Source: Sediminicola sp. YIK13 (GTDB lineage Bacteria > Bacteroidota > Bacteroidia > Flavobacteriales > Flavobacteriaceae). From it: a stretch of DNA of 64,000 nucleotides. Under the pieces are notes generated by a model that was given only the letters and a program-made list of their open reading frames with translations, was not told the origin of the DNA and did not search any database. This document shows positions 9,953 to 19,535 of the stretch, piece by piece. Position numbers and translations under genes: made by a program. The DNA is taken from assembly GCF_001430825.1 (NCBI RefSeq), contig NZ_CP010535.1, positions 2,398,501-2,462,500 on the forward strand. Direction: 5' to 3'. The stretch's first letter is position 1; each line of letters starts with the position of its first letter.

Positions 9953-9982
9953 ATATGGGCTTCCGAAAATAGTTCAACCAAT

Positions 9983-10022
9983 AAGGGTGACAATGGCCAA
10001 GAAGTCCATTGTCACCCTTTTT
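9983..10022 (+). terminator. Rho-independent terminator after DsbA-like gene
   Basis: A 14-bp perfect stem (AAGGGTGACAATGG and complement) with a nine-base loop and a run of T closes the TetR-controlled gene run. Confidence 0.85.
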
Positions 10023-10099
10023 ACATGCTTCGTGTAAGCCAAGAATTACCGTCATTCAATCATTCCCCATCCTTGACAACCAAAACTTAGTCCAATAAT

Positions 10100-10315
<216 letters not shown>

Positions 10316-10466
10316 TCAATCGGATAAATTGTTGACTCATACCGTCACGCGTTTCCAACAAATCTAGATAAATAAAATTTTACTAAAAATCCGGATCCAC
10401 ACTCGAAAATATAGATCAAAACGCAACCTTTTTTGTTTTTTTACACCTAAATAAAAATATTTCGCC

Positions 10467-10862
10467 ATGATTAAAAAATCATATTTTGCCATGATATCAT
10501 GTATTTGTCTATCCATGCTTTCATGCTCTATTACCCAAGACACTAATTCAGGGGAAGAGGAAGCCATAGAGCTCTCCAATATGCTTGCCCGCATAAATGA
10601 AATTGCCAATAGCGAAAAATGCGTAAATGCGGATGAATGGAGGTATACATCCTTTGGAAGCAAGCCCTGTGGAGGACCATATGGCTATATTGCCTACTCC
10701 AGTAAAATTGATACCATTGCTTTTCTAAAGCTTGTTGAAGAGCATAAATCAGCCCAAAAGAAATACAACGAGGAACAAGGAATAATGTCCGACTGTTCCG
10801 TTCCCGCCGAACCAAGGGGCATAACTTGTGAAAATGACAAAGCGGTATTGTTATATCCGTAG
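10467..10862 (+). CDS. Hypothetical lipoprotein with conserved cysteines
   Basis: A 131-residue protein with a lipoprotein signal (residues 1-20, lipobox LSCS). The mature part carries four further cysteines, in EKCVNADEWRYTSFGSKPCGG and the later MSDCSVPAEPRGITCEN, which probably form disulfides in the periplasm. I do not recognise the family with certainty. It stands alone between the lmo0937 gene and a strong terminator. Confidence 0.75.
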   Translation: MIKKSYFAMISCICLSMLSCSITQDTNSGEEEAIELSNMLARINEIANSEKCVNADEWRYTSFGSKPCGGPYGYIAYSSKIDTIAFLKLVEEHKSAQKKYNEEQGIMSDCSVPAEPRGITCENDKAVLLYP

Positions 10863-10885
10863 AAGATCAAGGGTACGATGCTTAG

Positions 10886-10927
10886 CTTGGGGGTGATTGT
10901 CTTTTGATAATCACCCCCAAGTTTTTT
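10886..10927 (+). terminator. Rho-independent terminator
   Basis: A stem CTTGGGGGTGATT paired with AATCACCCCCAAG and followed by TTTTTT closes the lipoprotein gene at 10467. Confidence 0.88.
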
Positions 10928-10999
10928 GTTACCTACACCGACCAAAGTGAAATTTCGGATAAAATTCACTAAATTGAAGAATGAAAAATTACAGTTATT

Positions 11000-11437
11000 A
11001 TGGATAAAGAAATCACCAAAGAATATAGCAACGGTGAACTTACCGTAGTATGGAAGCCAAAAGCCTGTATCCATTCAGAGGAATGTATACATGCTTTGCC
11101 CAATGTGTACAAACCTAAGGAGAAACCCTGGATTACCCCAGAGAACGCAACCACCCAAGAATTAAAAGATCAAATTGCCAAATGCCCATCAGGTGCTTTG
11201 AGCTATTATATGAATGATGAAGAAAAGAAGGTAATCGAGAAAGAAAATGACAACATGGAAACAAAAGTAGAAGTAAAAGAAAATGGACCGCTGTTGGTGC
11301 ATGGAACGCTAAAGGTGGAAGACAAAAATGGTAAGGAAGAAATAAAAAAAAGAATCACTGCTTTTTGTAGATGCGGTGCCTCCAACAACAAACCGTATTG
11401 CGACGGGACCCACAATGAAATAAGCTTTAAAGGATAA
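11000..11437 (+). CDS. YjdI-type 4Fe-4S domain fused to CDGSH iron-sulfur domain
   Basis: Residues 1-70 match the YjdI (Fer4_19) domain, with cysteines in KACIHSEECIHALP and AKCPSGAL. Residues 95-140 hold a CDGSH zinc-finger-like domain, FCRCGASNNKPYCDGTHNE, whose three cysteines and histidine bind a 2Fe-2S cluster. A charged linker joins them. The fusion brings two cluster types into one small cytosolic electron-transfer or redox-sensing protein. Which partner it serves is unknown. Confidence 0.9.
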   Translation: MDKEITKEYSNGELTVVWKPKACIHSEECIHALPNVYKPKEKPWITPENATTQELKDQIAKCPSGALSYYMNDEEKKVIEKENDNMETKVEVKENGPLLVHGTLKVEDKNGKEEIKKRITAFCRCGASNNKPYCDGTHNEISFKG

Positions 11438-11495
11438 TCTTTATAATAAAAAATAATTTTATTATAAATACAGCACCAAATCAGATTGACCCTGT

Positions 11496-12350
11496 ATGAA
11501 AAAAATACTTTTTCCGATACTCTTCTTATTCGTATTCACCACTACACTGTCGCAACACAAACCCGCATATACCATTTACAATAGCAAAGGAAAAAAAGTT
11601 TCCTATGCCAAAATGGTCAAGGAACTTACTTCAAAGGATATTATCCTTTTTGGGGAACTGCACAACAATGCCATTGTACATTGGTTGCAGTATGAAATTG
11701 CATCTGAATTGGCCAATTCAAAGCCCTTGGTCCTAGGGGCAGAAATGTTCGAAACTGATAATCAAGAGCCTTTGAACAATTATCTCAAGGGCGCCATAGA
11801 CCAAAAAGCATTTGACACCTTGGCTCGACTCTGGCCCAATTATAAAACCGATTACGCCCCCTTGGTGAATTTTGCAAAAGAACGCCAACTCCCTTTCATT
11901 GCCACCAATATACCCAGACGTTATGCCTCCATGGTCTATAAAAAAGGGTTCGAATTTTTGGATACCCTTACACTCCATGAAAAAGCTTGGATAGCACCTT
12001 TGCCCATCCCATTTGTCCCAGAATTGCCTGGATATCAAAATATCTTAAAAATGATGGGGGATCATGGCACACCACAGTTGGTCATGGCCCAAGCGATAAA
12101 GGATGCCACCATGGCCCACTTTATCCTAAAGAACTACAATTCCGGAACTAGGCTCCTCCATTTTAACGGGGCTTATCACTCTAACAACTATGAAGGTATA
12201 TTATGGTATTTGAAACAATCGGCACCCACATATCTCTATGCCTCCATATCCACCGTTTCCCAGGAATCAATTGACAAGCTATTGCCGGAACACAACGGAT
12301 TGGCTGATTTTATCATATGTGTGGATAGCCATATGACCAACACCTATTAA
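11496..12350 (+). CDS. ChaN-family protein
   Basis: A 284-residue protein with a signal peptide (residues 1-19) and the ChaN/DUF399 fold. It contains DIILFGELHNNAIVH (the GExH motif), ALGAEMFE-like LVLGAEMFETDNQEPL, and a late HFNGAYHSNNYEG histidine motif. ChaN-like proteins can bind haem, and the fold belongs to the EreA/TIKI superfamily of possible hydrolases. A distant relative sits in the cassette gene at 47490. Confidence 0.85.
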   Translation: MKKILFPILFLFVFTTTLSQHKPAYTIYNSKGKKVSYAKMVKELTSKDIILFGELHNNAIVHWLQYEIASELANSKPLVLGAEMFETDNQEPLNNYLKGAIDQKAFDTLARLWPNYKTDYAPLVNFAKERQLPFIATNIPRRYASMVYKKGFEFLDTLTLHEKAWIAPLPIPFVPELPGYQNILKMMGDHGTPQLVMAQAIKDATMAHFILKNYNSGTRLLHFNGAYHSNNYEGILWYLKQSAPTYLYASISTVSQESIDKLLPEHNGLADFIICVDSHMTNTY

Positions 12351-12408
12351 GAGAATATTCGACAGAATTTCAGTATCTTAATTCAAAATTTTATAATCTT
12401 CGTTGAAT

Positions 12409-12759
12409 ATGGAGAAAAAATGTCCCGAATGTGGGGAGAAAATCATAGGCCGGGTAGACAAGAAATTCTGTTCCGATTACTGTCGCAATGCTTTCAACAA
12501 TAGGTTGAACAAAGACAGTAAAAACCTCATCCGGAATATCAATAACCGACTGCGTAAAAATTACAGAGTATTAGAGAGCTTTAGCCTACAGGATGGCAAA
12601 ACCAAGACCAATAAATCTAAATTGCTTGACAAAGGATTCGATTTTGAATATTTTACCCATCTCTATACGACGCAAAAAGGAACAGTTTACTTTTTTGTGT
12701 ACGATTTAGGGTATTTACCGCTCGACAATGACTTTTATATGATTGTAAAAAGGGAATAA
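12409..12759 (+). CDS. Small zinc-ribbon protein, paralogue of the gene at 31272
   Basis: Residues 4-25 form a zinc ribbon (CPECGEKIIGRVDKKFCSDYC). The rest is basic, then ends in a WYL-less tail with FDFEYFTHLYTTQKGTVYFF. The gene at 31272-31676 inside the mobile element has the same order (CxxC, GRTDKKFC, then FDPNFFTHYWKNQKGEIY). I start at the ATG at 12409; a TTG two codons earlier is possible. The function is unknown; nucleic-acid binding is a guess from the ribbon. Confidence 0.75.
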   Translation: MEKKCPECGEKIIGRVDKKFCSDYCRNAFNNRLNKDSKNLIRNINNRLRKNYRVLESFSLQDGKTKTNKSKLLDKGFDFEYFTHLYTTQKGTVYFFVYDLGYLPLDNDFYMIVKRE

Positions 12760-12765
12760 AAAATA

Positions 12766-12783
12766 ATCCTCCGAAAGGAGGAT
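12766..12783. terminator. Hairpin between convergent genes
   Basis: ATCCTCC and GGAGGAT pair around a GAAA tetraloop, between the + gene ending at 12759 and the minus gene ending at 12848. It has no long T run, so its efficiency as a terminator is uncertain. Confidence 0.55.
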
Positions 12784-12847
12784 ATATCAATTTACCTAAG
12801 AAATCTATAGCGTATAACTAAGACACCATTTTTATATTTACAAGCTG

Positions 12848-13312
12848 CTATTTCCAGTTTTGACCCGATAATTTTAAGGCTGCAATAACAATATCTTTTC
12901 TACTGATTTGGCCTACTAGAATACCATTTTTCAATACAGGTAATCTACGACGGTTATTCTTGTGAAAAATTCCTGCGGCATCAAAGATACTGATATCATG
13001 AGGTATGGTCTCCACATTTTTGGTCATATATTTCTCTACATTCTTATCCAAAATAGGCATATTGAAATAGCGACTTTCAGAAATGGTCTTCATACAATCT
13101 GCCTCTGAAATAATACCTACCAAAAAGTTATTGTCATCCATTACCGGACCCCCAGAAATATTGTATTTAGTAAACAACTCCATTACTTCGAGAATGGATT
13201 GCTCCGGTTTGAAGGTTACCAGTTTTTTGGTCATATAATCCTCGACCATTATTGGGGTGGAATATTCTTTTTTTACGGTCTCCCGTGCGCCTTGAAAACT
13301 TTTGATTCCCAT
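12848..13312 (-). CDS. Two-CBS-domain protein
   Basis: A 154-residue protein made of a short N-terminal tail and two CBS domains (about 22-80 and 90-150), shown by MTKKLVTFKPEQSILEVMELF and MTKNVETIPHDISIFDAAGIF. Such pairs bind adenosine nucleotides and usually regulate another protein. No partner is encoded nearby in the same direction, so the target is unknown. Confidence 0.88.
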   Translation of the reverse strand: MGIKSFQGARETVKKEYSTPIMVEDYMTKKLVTFKPEQSILEVMELFTKYNISGGPVMDDNNFLVGIISEADCMKTISESRYFNMPILDKNVEKYMTKNVETIPHDISIFDAAGIFHKNNRRRLPVLKNGILVGQISRKDIVIAALKLSGQNWK

Positions 13313-13488
13313 ATGGTTGATTTTTAGGTTAATTTTAAATATAGAACTTTACGCCATATGATGCAATATTTTAACACATATAATAGATAAAATACATACT
13401 TTTAATCATTACTGTAAATATTTATCAATAGATTAAGAAATATTACTGCTTAGAAATATGCTCAAATTACCATATCGTGTTGTAAAGA

Positions 13489-15816
13489 ATGAAATTCCCA
13501 TGGGATTTTTATACATTTAGGGAACACTACGACCTAATGAAAAAATTTACCACTGGTATTACCCTTTTCTTATTGGGGCTTGCCACATATTGGAGTTTTA
13601 GCTCCTCCATGCCTTCCTATCAGCAAAGTGATACTATCCTGCTCAACAGTTTTTCTACTGACCGTGCTCTAACACATGTCAAAAAAATATCCCAAGCACC
13701 ACACTCGGTTGGGTTTCCTGCTCATGAAGAAGTGAGGGACTACATAGTCTCCGAACTTCAAGAAATGGGTCTTAAAACCTCACTACAAGAAGGGTACACC
13801 GCAGGAGACTGGGCCAATTTAAGCAAGGCCACCAATATCTTGGCCCGTATTCCCGGTTCGGAACAGGGCAAGGCACTTTTGTTACTGTCCCATTATGACA
13901 GCAACCCCCATTCTTCCCTTGGTGCCAGTGATGCCGGAAGTGGCGTAGCTACTATTTTGGAGGGAATAAGGGCTTTTCTTTCCGAAAACAAGATCCCAAA
14001 GAATGATATAATAATCCTGATTTCCGACGCCGAAGAGCTTGGACTGAACGGAGCAGATCTCTTTGTAAACAAACACCCATGGGCCGAGGAGGTTGGCCTA
14101 GTGCTGAACTTTGAGGCCCGTGGAAGTGGCGGCCCCAGTTATATGTTGATTGAAACCAATAGGGGCAACAGCAGACTAATTGAAGAGTTTACGGCTGCCG
14201 GTGCCGAATTTCCTGTAGCTAATTCCCTTGTCTACAGCATCTACAAAATGCTTCCCAACGATACCGATTTAACAGTTTTTAGAGAGGATCGCGATATAGA
14301 GGGGCTCAATTTTGCATTTATTGATGACCACTACGATTACCATACAATGCGGGATAATTATGAGCGATTGGACCGGAATACCTTGGCGCACCAGGGCAGT
14401 TATTTAATGCCACTATTAGTGCATTTTAGCAATGCCGATTTAGGCGACCTTAAAAGTTTGAATGATGATGTTTATTTTAACGTTCCCTTCTTTAAACTGG
14501 TCTCCTATCCCTTTGATTGGATTTGGCCCATGTTCGTTCTTTCCCTGATCTTGTTTATTTGCCTTTTGGTCTATGGTTTTAAAAAACAACGCCTTCACCT
14601 GAAAGAAATTTTCAAAGGGTTTTTGCCTATGGCAATTTCACTCCTGATTAACGGGGTGATCGGATTTTATAGTTGGACCCTTCTAAAATGGCTATATCCA
14701 CAATATCTTGATATGTTGCACGGGTTTACCTATAATGGCTATTACTATATTGCCGCATTTGTCTTTTTAAGTATAGCAATTTGCTTTTGGGCGTATCATA
14801 AATACCGAGATATAAGTATTTCCAATCTACTGGTAGCCCCTATCGTATTATGGCTCATCATTTGTGGAGCCGTGGCCCTCTATTTACCTGGCGCCAGTTT
14901 TTTCATCATCCCTACTTTTGCGCTATTGGCCTGTTTTTTGGTCTTAATCAACCAAAAAGATCCAAATCCTTATCTCTTAGTCTTTTTGGCTTTACCTGCC
15001 CTTTGGATCTATGCCCCTTTCATTAAAATGTTTCCAGTGGGATTAGGGCTCAAAATGATGGTAGCTTCAACAATTTTGACTTCCCTGACCTTCTATCTTT
15101 TACTTCCTATTTTTGGGTTTTATAAATCGAAAAGCAAACTGGCATTCTTGGGCCAGTTACTATTTGTGATCTTCATAATAGCAGCCCACTTCAATGCCGG
15201 TTTCACAAAAGATCGAGCTAAGCCCAGCAGTCTGCTCTATGTGCTTAATACGGACGACAATAGTGCGCAATGGGTGTCCTACGATCATGTCCTGATCGAT
15301 TGGAACAAACCCTACTTGGAGGGGTCCACCTTAAAAACGGAAAATTACCAAGTGATCAGCAGTAAATATAGCTCAGGCTTCACTCATAGTGCCAATGCCC
15401 CTTTAAAAGAAATAGCAGCTCCTAAAGTAGAGAAATCTCTTGACACCATTGTTGGCGATAACCGTTTGGTTAAACTTACTATAACCCCGCAGCGACCTGT
15501 GAACCGCTTAGAGGTTTTTACCAATACCGTTCCCCTAACCTCCGTTAAGGTCAATGAAATAGAACTTTCCCCTTATTACCTCAAGGATAGAAATGGGAGC
15601 AAATTGCTGACCCATTATATCAGCAACAATGACGCCACAACTTTGGAACTCCTGTTTCCAAAAGAGCAGGTTTTGGAACTTCAAGTTTACGAGGCTTCCA
15701 ATGATCTTCTAAGCCACCCTTTGTTCAGCGTTCCTGAAAGACCAGAAACGAGTATCCCAATGCCGTTTATACTCAACGATGCTATTTTAACAACTAAAAA
15801 ATTACGCTTTGAATAG
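13489..15816 (+). CDS. M28-family membrane metallopeptidase
   Basis: A 775-residue protein with one N-terminal membrane helix, an extracytoplasmic M28 zinc-peptidase domain (about 60-320) and about eight membrane helices (340-580) before a C-terminal beta-rich domain. Metal and catalytic motifs are LLSHYDSNPH, ASDAGSGVA and SDAEELGLNGAD. The layout resembles eukaryotic ER metallopeptidase 1/FXNA. The start could instead be the ATG at 13537 (MKKFTTGI), which places the first helix at the N-terminus. The next gene overlaps by 8 bp. Confidence 0.87.
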   Translation: MKFPWDFYTFREHYDLMKKFTTGITLFLLGLATYWSFSSSMPSYQQSDTILLNSFSTDRALTHVKKISQAPHSVGFPAHEEVRDYIVSELQEMGLKTSLQEGYTAGDWANLSKATNILARIPGSEQGKALLLLSHYDSNPHSSLGASDAGSGVATILEGIRAFLSENKIPKNDIIILISDAEELGLNGADLFVNKHPWAEEVGLVLNFEARGSGGPSYMLIETNRGNSRLIEEFTAAGAEFPVANSLVYSIYKMLPNDTDLTVFREDRDIEGLNFAFIDDHYDYHTMRDNYERLDRNTLAHQGSYLMPLLVHFSNADLGDLKSLNDDVYFNVPFFKLVSYPFDWIWPMFVLSLILFICLLVYGFKKQRLHLKEIFKGFLPMAISLLINGVIGFYSWTLLKWLYPQYLDMLHGFTYNGYYYIAAFVFLSIAICFWAYHKYRDISISNLLVAPIVLWLIICGAVALYLPGASFFIIPTFALLACFLVLINQKDPNPYLLVFLALPALWIYAPFIKMFPVGLGLKMMVASTILTSLTFYLLLPIFGFYKSKSKLAFLGQLLFVIFIIAAHFNAGFTKDRAKPSSLLYVLNTDDNSAQWVSYDHVLIDWNKPYLEGSTLKTENYQVISSKYSSGFTHSANAPLKEIAAPKVEKSLDTIVGDNRLVKLTITPQRPVNRLEVFTNTVPLTSVKVNEIELSPYYLKDRNGSKLLTHYISNNDATTLELLFPKEQVLELQVYEASNDLLSHPLFSVPERPETSIPMPFILNDAILTTKKLRFE

Positions 15817-16618
15817 TATTATAGGAATCATGGGATGTGGTTGGCTGGGCACTCCCCTGGCCCAACATTTGATAAAGGAAGGTTTTACCGTTCATGGAAG
15901 CACCACCTCCTCAGAAAAATTACAGGACCTAAAGTCTTTGGGAATTCTCCCCTTTAAAATTTCTCTTTCAGAAAATGGGATAGAGGGACCTATTGAAGCA
16001 TTTTTAAAGAACGTGAAGGTCCTGGTAATTAATGTTCCCCCAAACCTTAGAGGCTCCAACAAAGAAAATTATGAGGTGAAAATGAAACATTTACATGCCT
16101 CTTTAAAAGGCAGTAGTGTTGCTAGAATTATCTTTATTAGTAGCACTTCGGTGTACGGAGATATAGAAGGAGATGTTACAGAAACTTCGGTTCCTCATCC
16201 AGAAACGGAATCAGGGAAACAATTGTTGGCGGTGGAAGAGAAATTTAAAAATGACCCAGATCTGGAAACTACCATTATTCGTTTTGGCGGGCTTATAGGT
16301 CCCAAAAGGCATCCCGTTACGTACTTGTCCGGTAAAAAAGACCTATCTAACGGTAACCATCCAGTGAATCTCATACATCTGGAAGACTGCATCCACATTA
16401 TAGAAACCATAGTGAAAGAGGGGTATTGGGGCGAGATATTCAACGGGGTATATCCCCATCATCCCCCAAAACAAGAATACTATGTAAATGAAGCTCAAAA
16501 GAGAGGACTTCAAGCTCCTATTTATTCAGAACCCACGAACACCCAAGGGAAAAAGATAGTTCCCTTTAATTTGATGCACTACAAAAAATATCGTTTTCAA
16601 AAACCTATAGTTGGATGA
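15809..16618 (+). CDS. NAD-dependent epimerase-like protein, YeeZ type
   Basis: A 269-residue Rossmann protein with the dinucleotide motif GIMGCGWLGTPLA at the start and the SDR active-site stretch FISSTSVYGDIEGDV (SxxxY-like, with Y near 116). Similar proteins (YeeZ group of extended SDRs) have no firm substrate. It starts at a TTG overlapping the M28 gene by 8 bp; an ATG at 15830 is the alternative. The overlap implies co-expression with the peptidase. Confidence 0.8.
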   Translation: MNSIIGIMGCGWLGTPLAQHLIKEGFTVHGSTTSSEKLQDLKSLGILPFKISLSENGIEGPIEAFLKNVKVLVINVPPNLRGSNKENYEVKMKHLHASLKGSSVARIIFISSTSVYGDIEGDVTETSVPHPETESGKQLLAVEEKFKNDPDLETTIIRFGGLIGPKRHPVTYLSGKKDLSNGNHPVNLIHLEDCIHIIETIVKEGYWGEIFNGVYPHHPPKQEYYVNEAQKRGLQAPIYSEPTNTQGKKIVPFNLMHYKKYRFQKPIVG

Positions 16619-16732
16619 CCTGATAATTTGGCGCTGGGACCACTTTTTTACTGAACTACAAACCTTTAAGGATTTACTTAACAGAATACTAAAAATAATT
16701 TAATAGTTTTGGCGCACTTAATACCTGAGAAA

Positions 16733-17473
16733 ATGAAAAAATTAATAGTAGTGCTAATTTTCGCCTTTGGATTTTATGGCGGCGCACAGACCAAAAGTGA
16801 ACTTCAGAAGCATTATGAAGCATTCTATAATGAAATGAAATTACAGGGTGATGTTAGTGGTGTTATCAATGCCCTCACACATTTGAATGTAATGTCACCC
16901 ACCATTGAACGCAGGGATACCTTGGCGTATGTTTATGCCAATGACAACCAACACATACAGGCACTCAATACAATAGGCATTGATAAAAATGAAGCTGATT
17001 CTGATTTGGCCCTACAAGTAAAGGCAATATCACTAAAGGCCTTGAATCAACCAAAACGTGCTTTGGAACAATTTGAACTTTTGTTCAAAAGGTCCCCAGA
17101 TGCCTATTTGGCCTACGAACTTGCCGACCTAAAAATTCAGACTGGGGATGCCGCAGGTGCATCCGCTAATATCGAATATGGTATTGCCAATGCAACAGAT
17201 GAAATGAGCTATGCCTTTTATGAAAGACAGCAACCTTATGAGGTTTCCTTAAAAGCTGCCTTTCTACATTTGAAAGGGCTGATAGCTTACAACATAGATA
17301 AAACTAATATTGATGCCTCCCTTGCACTAATCGATGAAGCACTGACCCTTGCCCCAAACTTTAATTTGGCAAGCCTTAGCAAACAAGCTTTGGAATCAAG
17401 AAAGGAAAAAACAGAGGCTCCCCAAGAAGTACCTGAGGTAAAAAAAGACAAAACAAAGGCTAAAAAACAATAG
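16733..17473 (+). CDS. Secreted TPR-like protein
   Basis: The ATG at 16733 gives MKKLIVVLIFAFGFYGGAQ, a signal peptide. The mature part is helical with TPR-like repeats (LALQVKAISLKALNQPKRALEQFELLFKR, then ALALIDEALTLAPNF-like) and ends in a lysine-rich tail. It is probably a periplasmic scaffold; I cannot name the family. A TAGTTTTG box at 16704 resembles a -7 promoter element. Confidence 0.72.
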   Translation: MKKLIVVLIFAFGFYGGAQTKSELQKHYEAFYNEMKLQGDVSGVINALTHLNVMSPTIERRDTLAYVYANDNQHIQALNTIGIDKNEADSDLALQVKAISLKALNQPKRALEQFELLFKRSPDAYLAYELADLKIQTGDAAGASANIEYGIANATDEMSYAFYERQQPYEVSLKAAFLHLKGLIAYNIDKTNIDASLALIDEALTLAPNFNLASLSKQALESRKEKTEAPQEVPEVKKDKTKAKKQ

Positions 17474-17489
17474 TTTTAGCTTAGAGGAT

Positions 17490-17525
17490 AATAAAAAAGG
17501 GGGCCGTTTGGCCCCCTTTTTTATT
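17490..17525. terminator. Bidirectional terminator
   Basis: AAAAAAGGGGGCC and GGCCCCCTTTTTT pair around GTTT, between the convergent genes ending at 17473 (+) and 17536 (-). The flanking A and T runs make it work in both directions. Confidence 0.92.
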
Positions 17526-17535
17526 ATTGGATTTC

Positions 17536-18042
17536 CTAATTAGCCTTTAATTCTTGGGTAATGACACTGTCCTTCGCCTTTTTAAGGGACACTACTACAT
17601 CCACATTTTCATTGGGAATGGCGATCGACAGCACATAATGTGCAATTTTCCAACCATTATCGGTTTTTATGAGTACCCCAGAACCGCGACAGAGCTTCAT
17701 TTGAGTATCCAAAAGTTCATCGAACCATGCCATATCCATGGCCTTGTTAACATAAATATTACGCTGAAGCGCTGTAAAACTCCATGCCTTCCCCTTATCA
17801 AAATAAGGTTTGGAAAATTCCTTAAATTCAGAATTCTGCCAATTTTCCATAGCATCAGTTCCAATAAACACCCCATCATCTGTCATCTTTGAAAAATACG
17901 CCTCAAAATTTGCATCTGATGCAGCCTTGTGCCATTCATCTAAAACTGTAGTAATAGATTCCTTTTCTTCCTGCTCCTGTGCATATAACGTAACTGAAAG
18001 AAATGAAATCGTCAGTATGCCTAAAATCTTAATCATTTTCAT
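17536..18042 (-). CDS. Secreted DUF4440/SnoaL-like protein
   Basis: A 168-residue protein with a signal peptide (residues 1-21) and an NTF2-like DUF4440 domain. The pattern is LDEWHKAASDANFEAYFSKM, then GVFIGTD, then MAWFDELLD and GSGVLIKTDNGWKIAHYVLS. Such domains bind small ligands or act as uncharacterised enzymes. It overlaps the upstream lipoprotein gene by 14 bp, so the two are probably co-expressed. Confidence 0.85.
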   Translation of the reverse strand: MKMIKILGILTISFLSVTLYAQEQEEKESITTVLDEWHKAASDANFEAYFSKMTDDGVFIGTDAMENWQNSEFKEFSKPYFDKGKAWSFTALQRNIYVNKAMDMAWFDELLDTQMKLCRGSGVLIKTDNGWKIAHYVLSIAIPNENVDVVVSLKKAKDSVITQELKAN

Positions 18043-18544
18043 TTATAATTAATGTTGTGTCCAGACGACTATTGACAATCACCGTGAACTGGTTTCTAAA
18101 TGCATTGTATGCCTCAGCCAAAGCCGTTGTTGGTTCCTCGGTATCCACGCCATATTCCAAACTAAATTTTGTTTTAAGGATAGCAGTCTTTATCACCTTG
18201 AGCCTACTCTTTATTTGAGGAACATTAAACTCCTCAGGAAAGTCGGAGGTCTCCAATAATTTTTGTTTTTCAATCAAATCTTCTACAACCAAGGTCAACC
18301 CTTCCTTATCCTGCACTTTGTAAAGCGCCTCAAAACTGGTCTGCAAAGCATTGAATTCTACCCAATCCCTTAAGATCACCTTGGCCTCCGGATTGATCCC
18401 TGTTTTTTTTGGAAGATTATTTAAGTCGAACATCACCTCTTGTGCTTGTTCCTTATCCACTCCCGTATTGCCCTCTTTACATGATATTACAAGAAGGAAC
18501 ACAGCACCAAAAAAGAATATTTTTCCCATAAGGCTAATGTACAA
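18029..18544 (-). CDS. Hypothetical lipoprotein
   Basis: A 171-residue protein with a lipoprotein signal (lipobox LVISCKEG, cysteine near residue 22) and a helical mature domain of about 145 residues rich in charged residues. I do not recognise the family. It is the first gene of a two-gene run with the DUF4440 protein, overlapping it by 14 bp. Confidence 0.72.
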   Translation of the reverse strand: MYISLMGKIFFFGAVFLLVISCKEGNTGVDKEQAQEVMFDLNNLPKKTGINPEAKVILRDWVEFNALQTSFEALYKVQDKEGLTLVVEDLIEKQKLLETSDFPEEFNVPQIKSRLKVIKTAILKTKFSLEYGVDTEEPTTALAEAYNAFRNQFTVIVNSRLDTTLIINEND

Positions 18545-18593
18545 ATTTTAATAAAAGCTATCTTTGCCCACGAATTCATTTAACTACATTTTT

Positions 18594-19535
18594 ATGCCAA
18601 AATCCATTCTCATTTTAGGAGCATGCGGACAAATAGGAACAGAACTTACGTATACATTACGTGAAAGATATGGCAATGACCAAGTTATTGCCAGTGATAT
18701 AAGGGAGGGGGATAAAGATCTTATGGCTTCTGGTCCCTTTGAACTTTTGGACGCTACTAATTATGGGGCTTTGGAAGATGTGGTGATGCATTACGAAATA
18801 GACGAAGTATACTTGATGGCAGCCATGTTGAGTGCCACCGCTGAGAAATTTCCGATGCGTGCATGGAACTTGAATATGAATTCCCTTTTCAATGTACTCA
18901 ACCTTGCCAAAGACAATAAAATAAGTAAGATATTCTGGCCCTCCAGTATTGCTGTATTTGGACCCAATACCCCTAAGGAGAAAACCGCTCAAAATACCAT
19001 CATGGAACCTAGTACGGTTTACGGCATTAGCAAACAGACCGGCGAGCGCTGGTGTGAATATTATTTTAAAAAGTACGGAGTGGATGTCCGTAGTGTACGC
19101 TATCCCGGTTTAATAAGCCACAAAACCCTTCCAGGAGGTGGCACCACTGATTATGCTGTAGAAATATATCACAAGGCGCTATCGGATAAAGAATATACCA
19201 GTTTCCTAGGAGAAGACAGCAAGCTGCCTATGATGTTTATGGACGATGCCATTAGGGCCACTATCACTATTATGGAAAGTGCTCCTGAAAAAATTAAGGT
19301 ACGTTCCTCTTACAATCTTGCAGCCATGAGTTTTACACCAAAAGAAATGGCGGAAAACATCAAAAAGCACATTCCTGACTTTAAAATGTCCTACGCTCCG
19401 GATTCCAGACAGCAAATAGCCGATTCTTGGCCGAGCAGTATTGATGATTCTGTGGCCCAAAAAGATTGGGGATGGAAAGCTGAATTTGATTTGGAAAGGA
19501 CCACCCAAGAAATGTTGGACAACCTATCAAAATAA
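18594..19535 (+). CDS. NAD-dependent L-threonine 3-dehydrogenase, SDR type
   Basis: From the ATG at 18594 the 313-residue protein begins MPKSILILGACGQIGTEL, the cofactor-binding Rossmann motif. The active site is STVYGISKQTGERWCEYY (YxxxK). The segments RYPGLISHKTLPGGGTTDYAVE and FLGEDSKLPMMFMDDAIRA are characteristic of the short-chain threonine dehydrogenases described in flavobacteria and archaea. The enzyme oxidises threonine to 2-amino-3-ketobutyrate. An earlier TTG-type start is less likely. Confidence 0.92.
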   Translation: MPKSILILGACGQIGTELTYTLRERYGNDQVIASDIREGDKDLMASGPFELLDATNYGALEDVVMHYEIDEVYLMAAMLSATAEKFPMRAWNLNMNSLFNVLNLAKDNKISKIFWPSSIAVFGPNTPKEKTAQNTIMEPSTVYGISKQTGERWCEYYFKKYGVDVRSVRYPGLISHKTLPGGGTTDYAVEIYHKALSDKEYTSFLGEDSKLPMMFMDDAIRATITIMESAPEKIKVRSSYNLAAMSFTPKEMAENIKKHIPDFKMSYAPDSRQQIADSWPSSIDDSVAQKDWGWKAEFDLERTTQEMLDNLSK

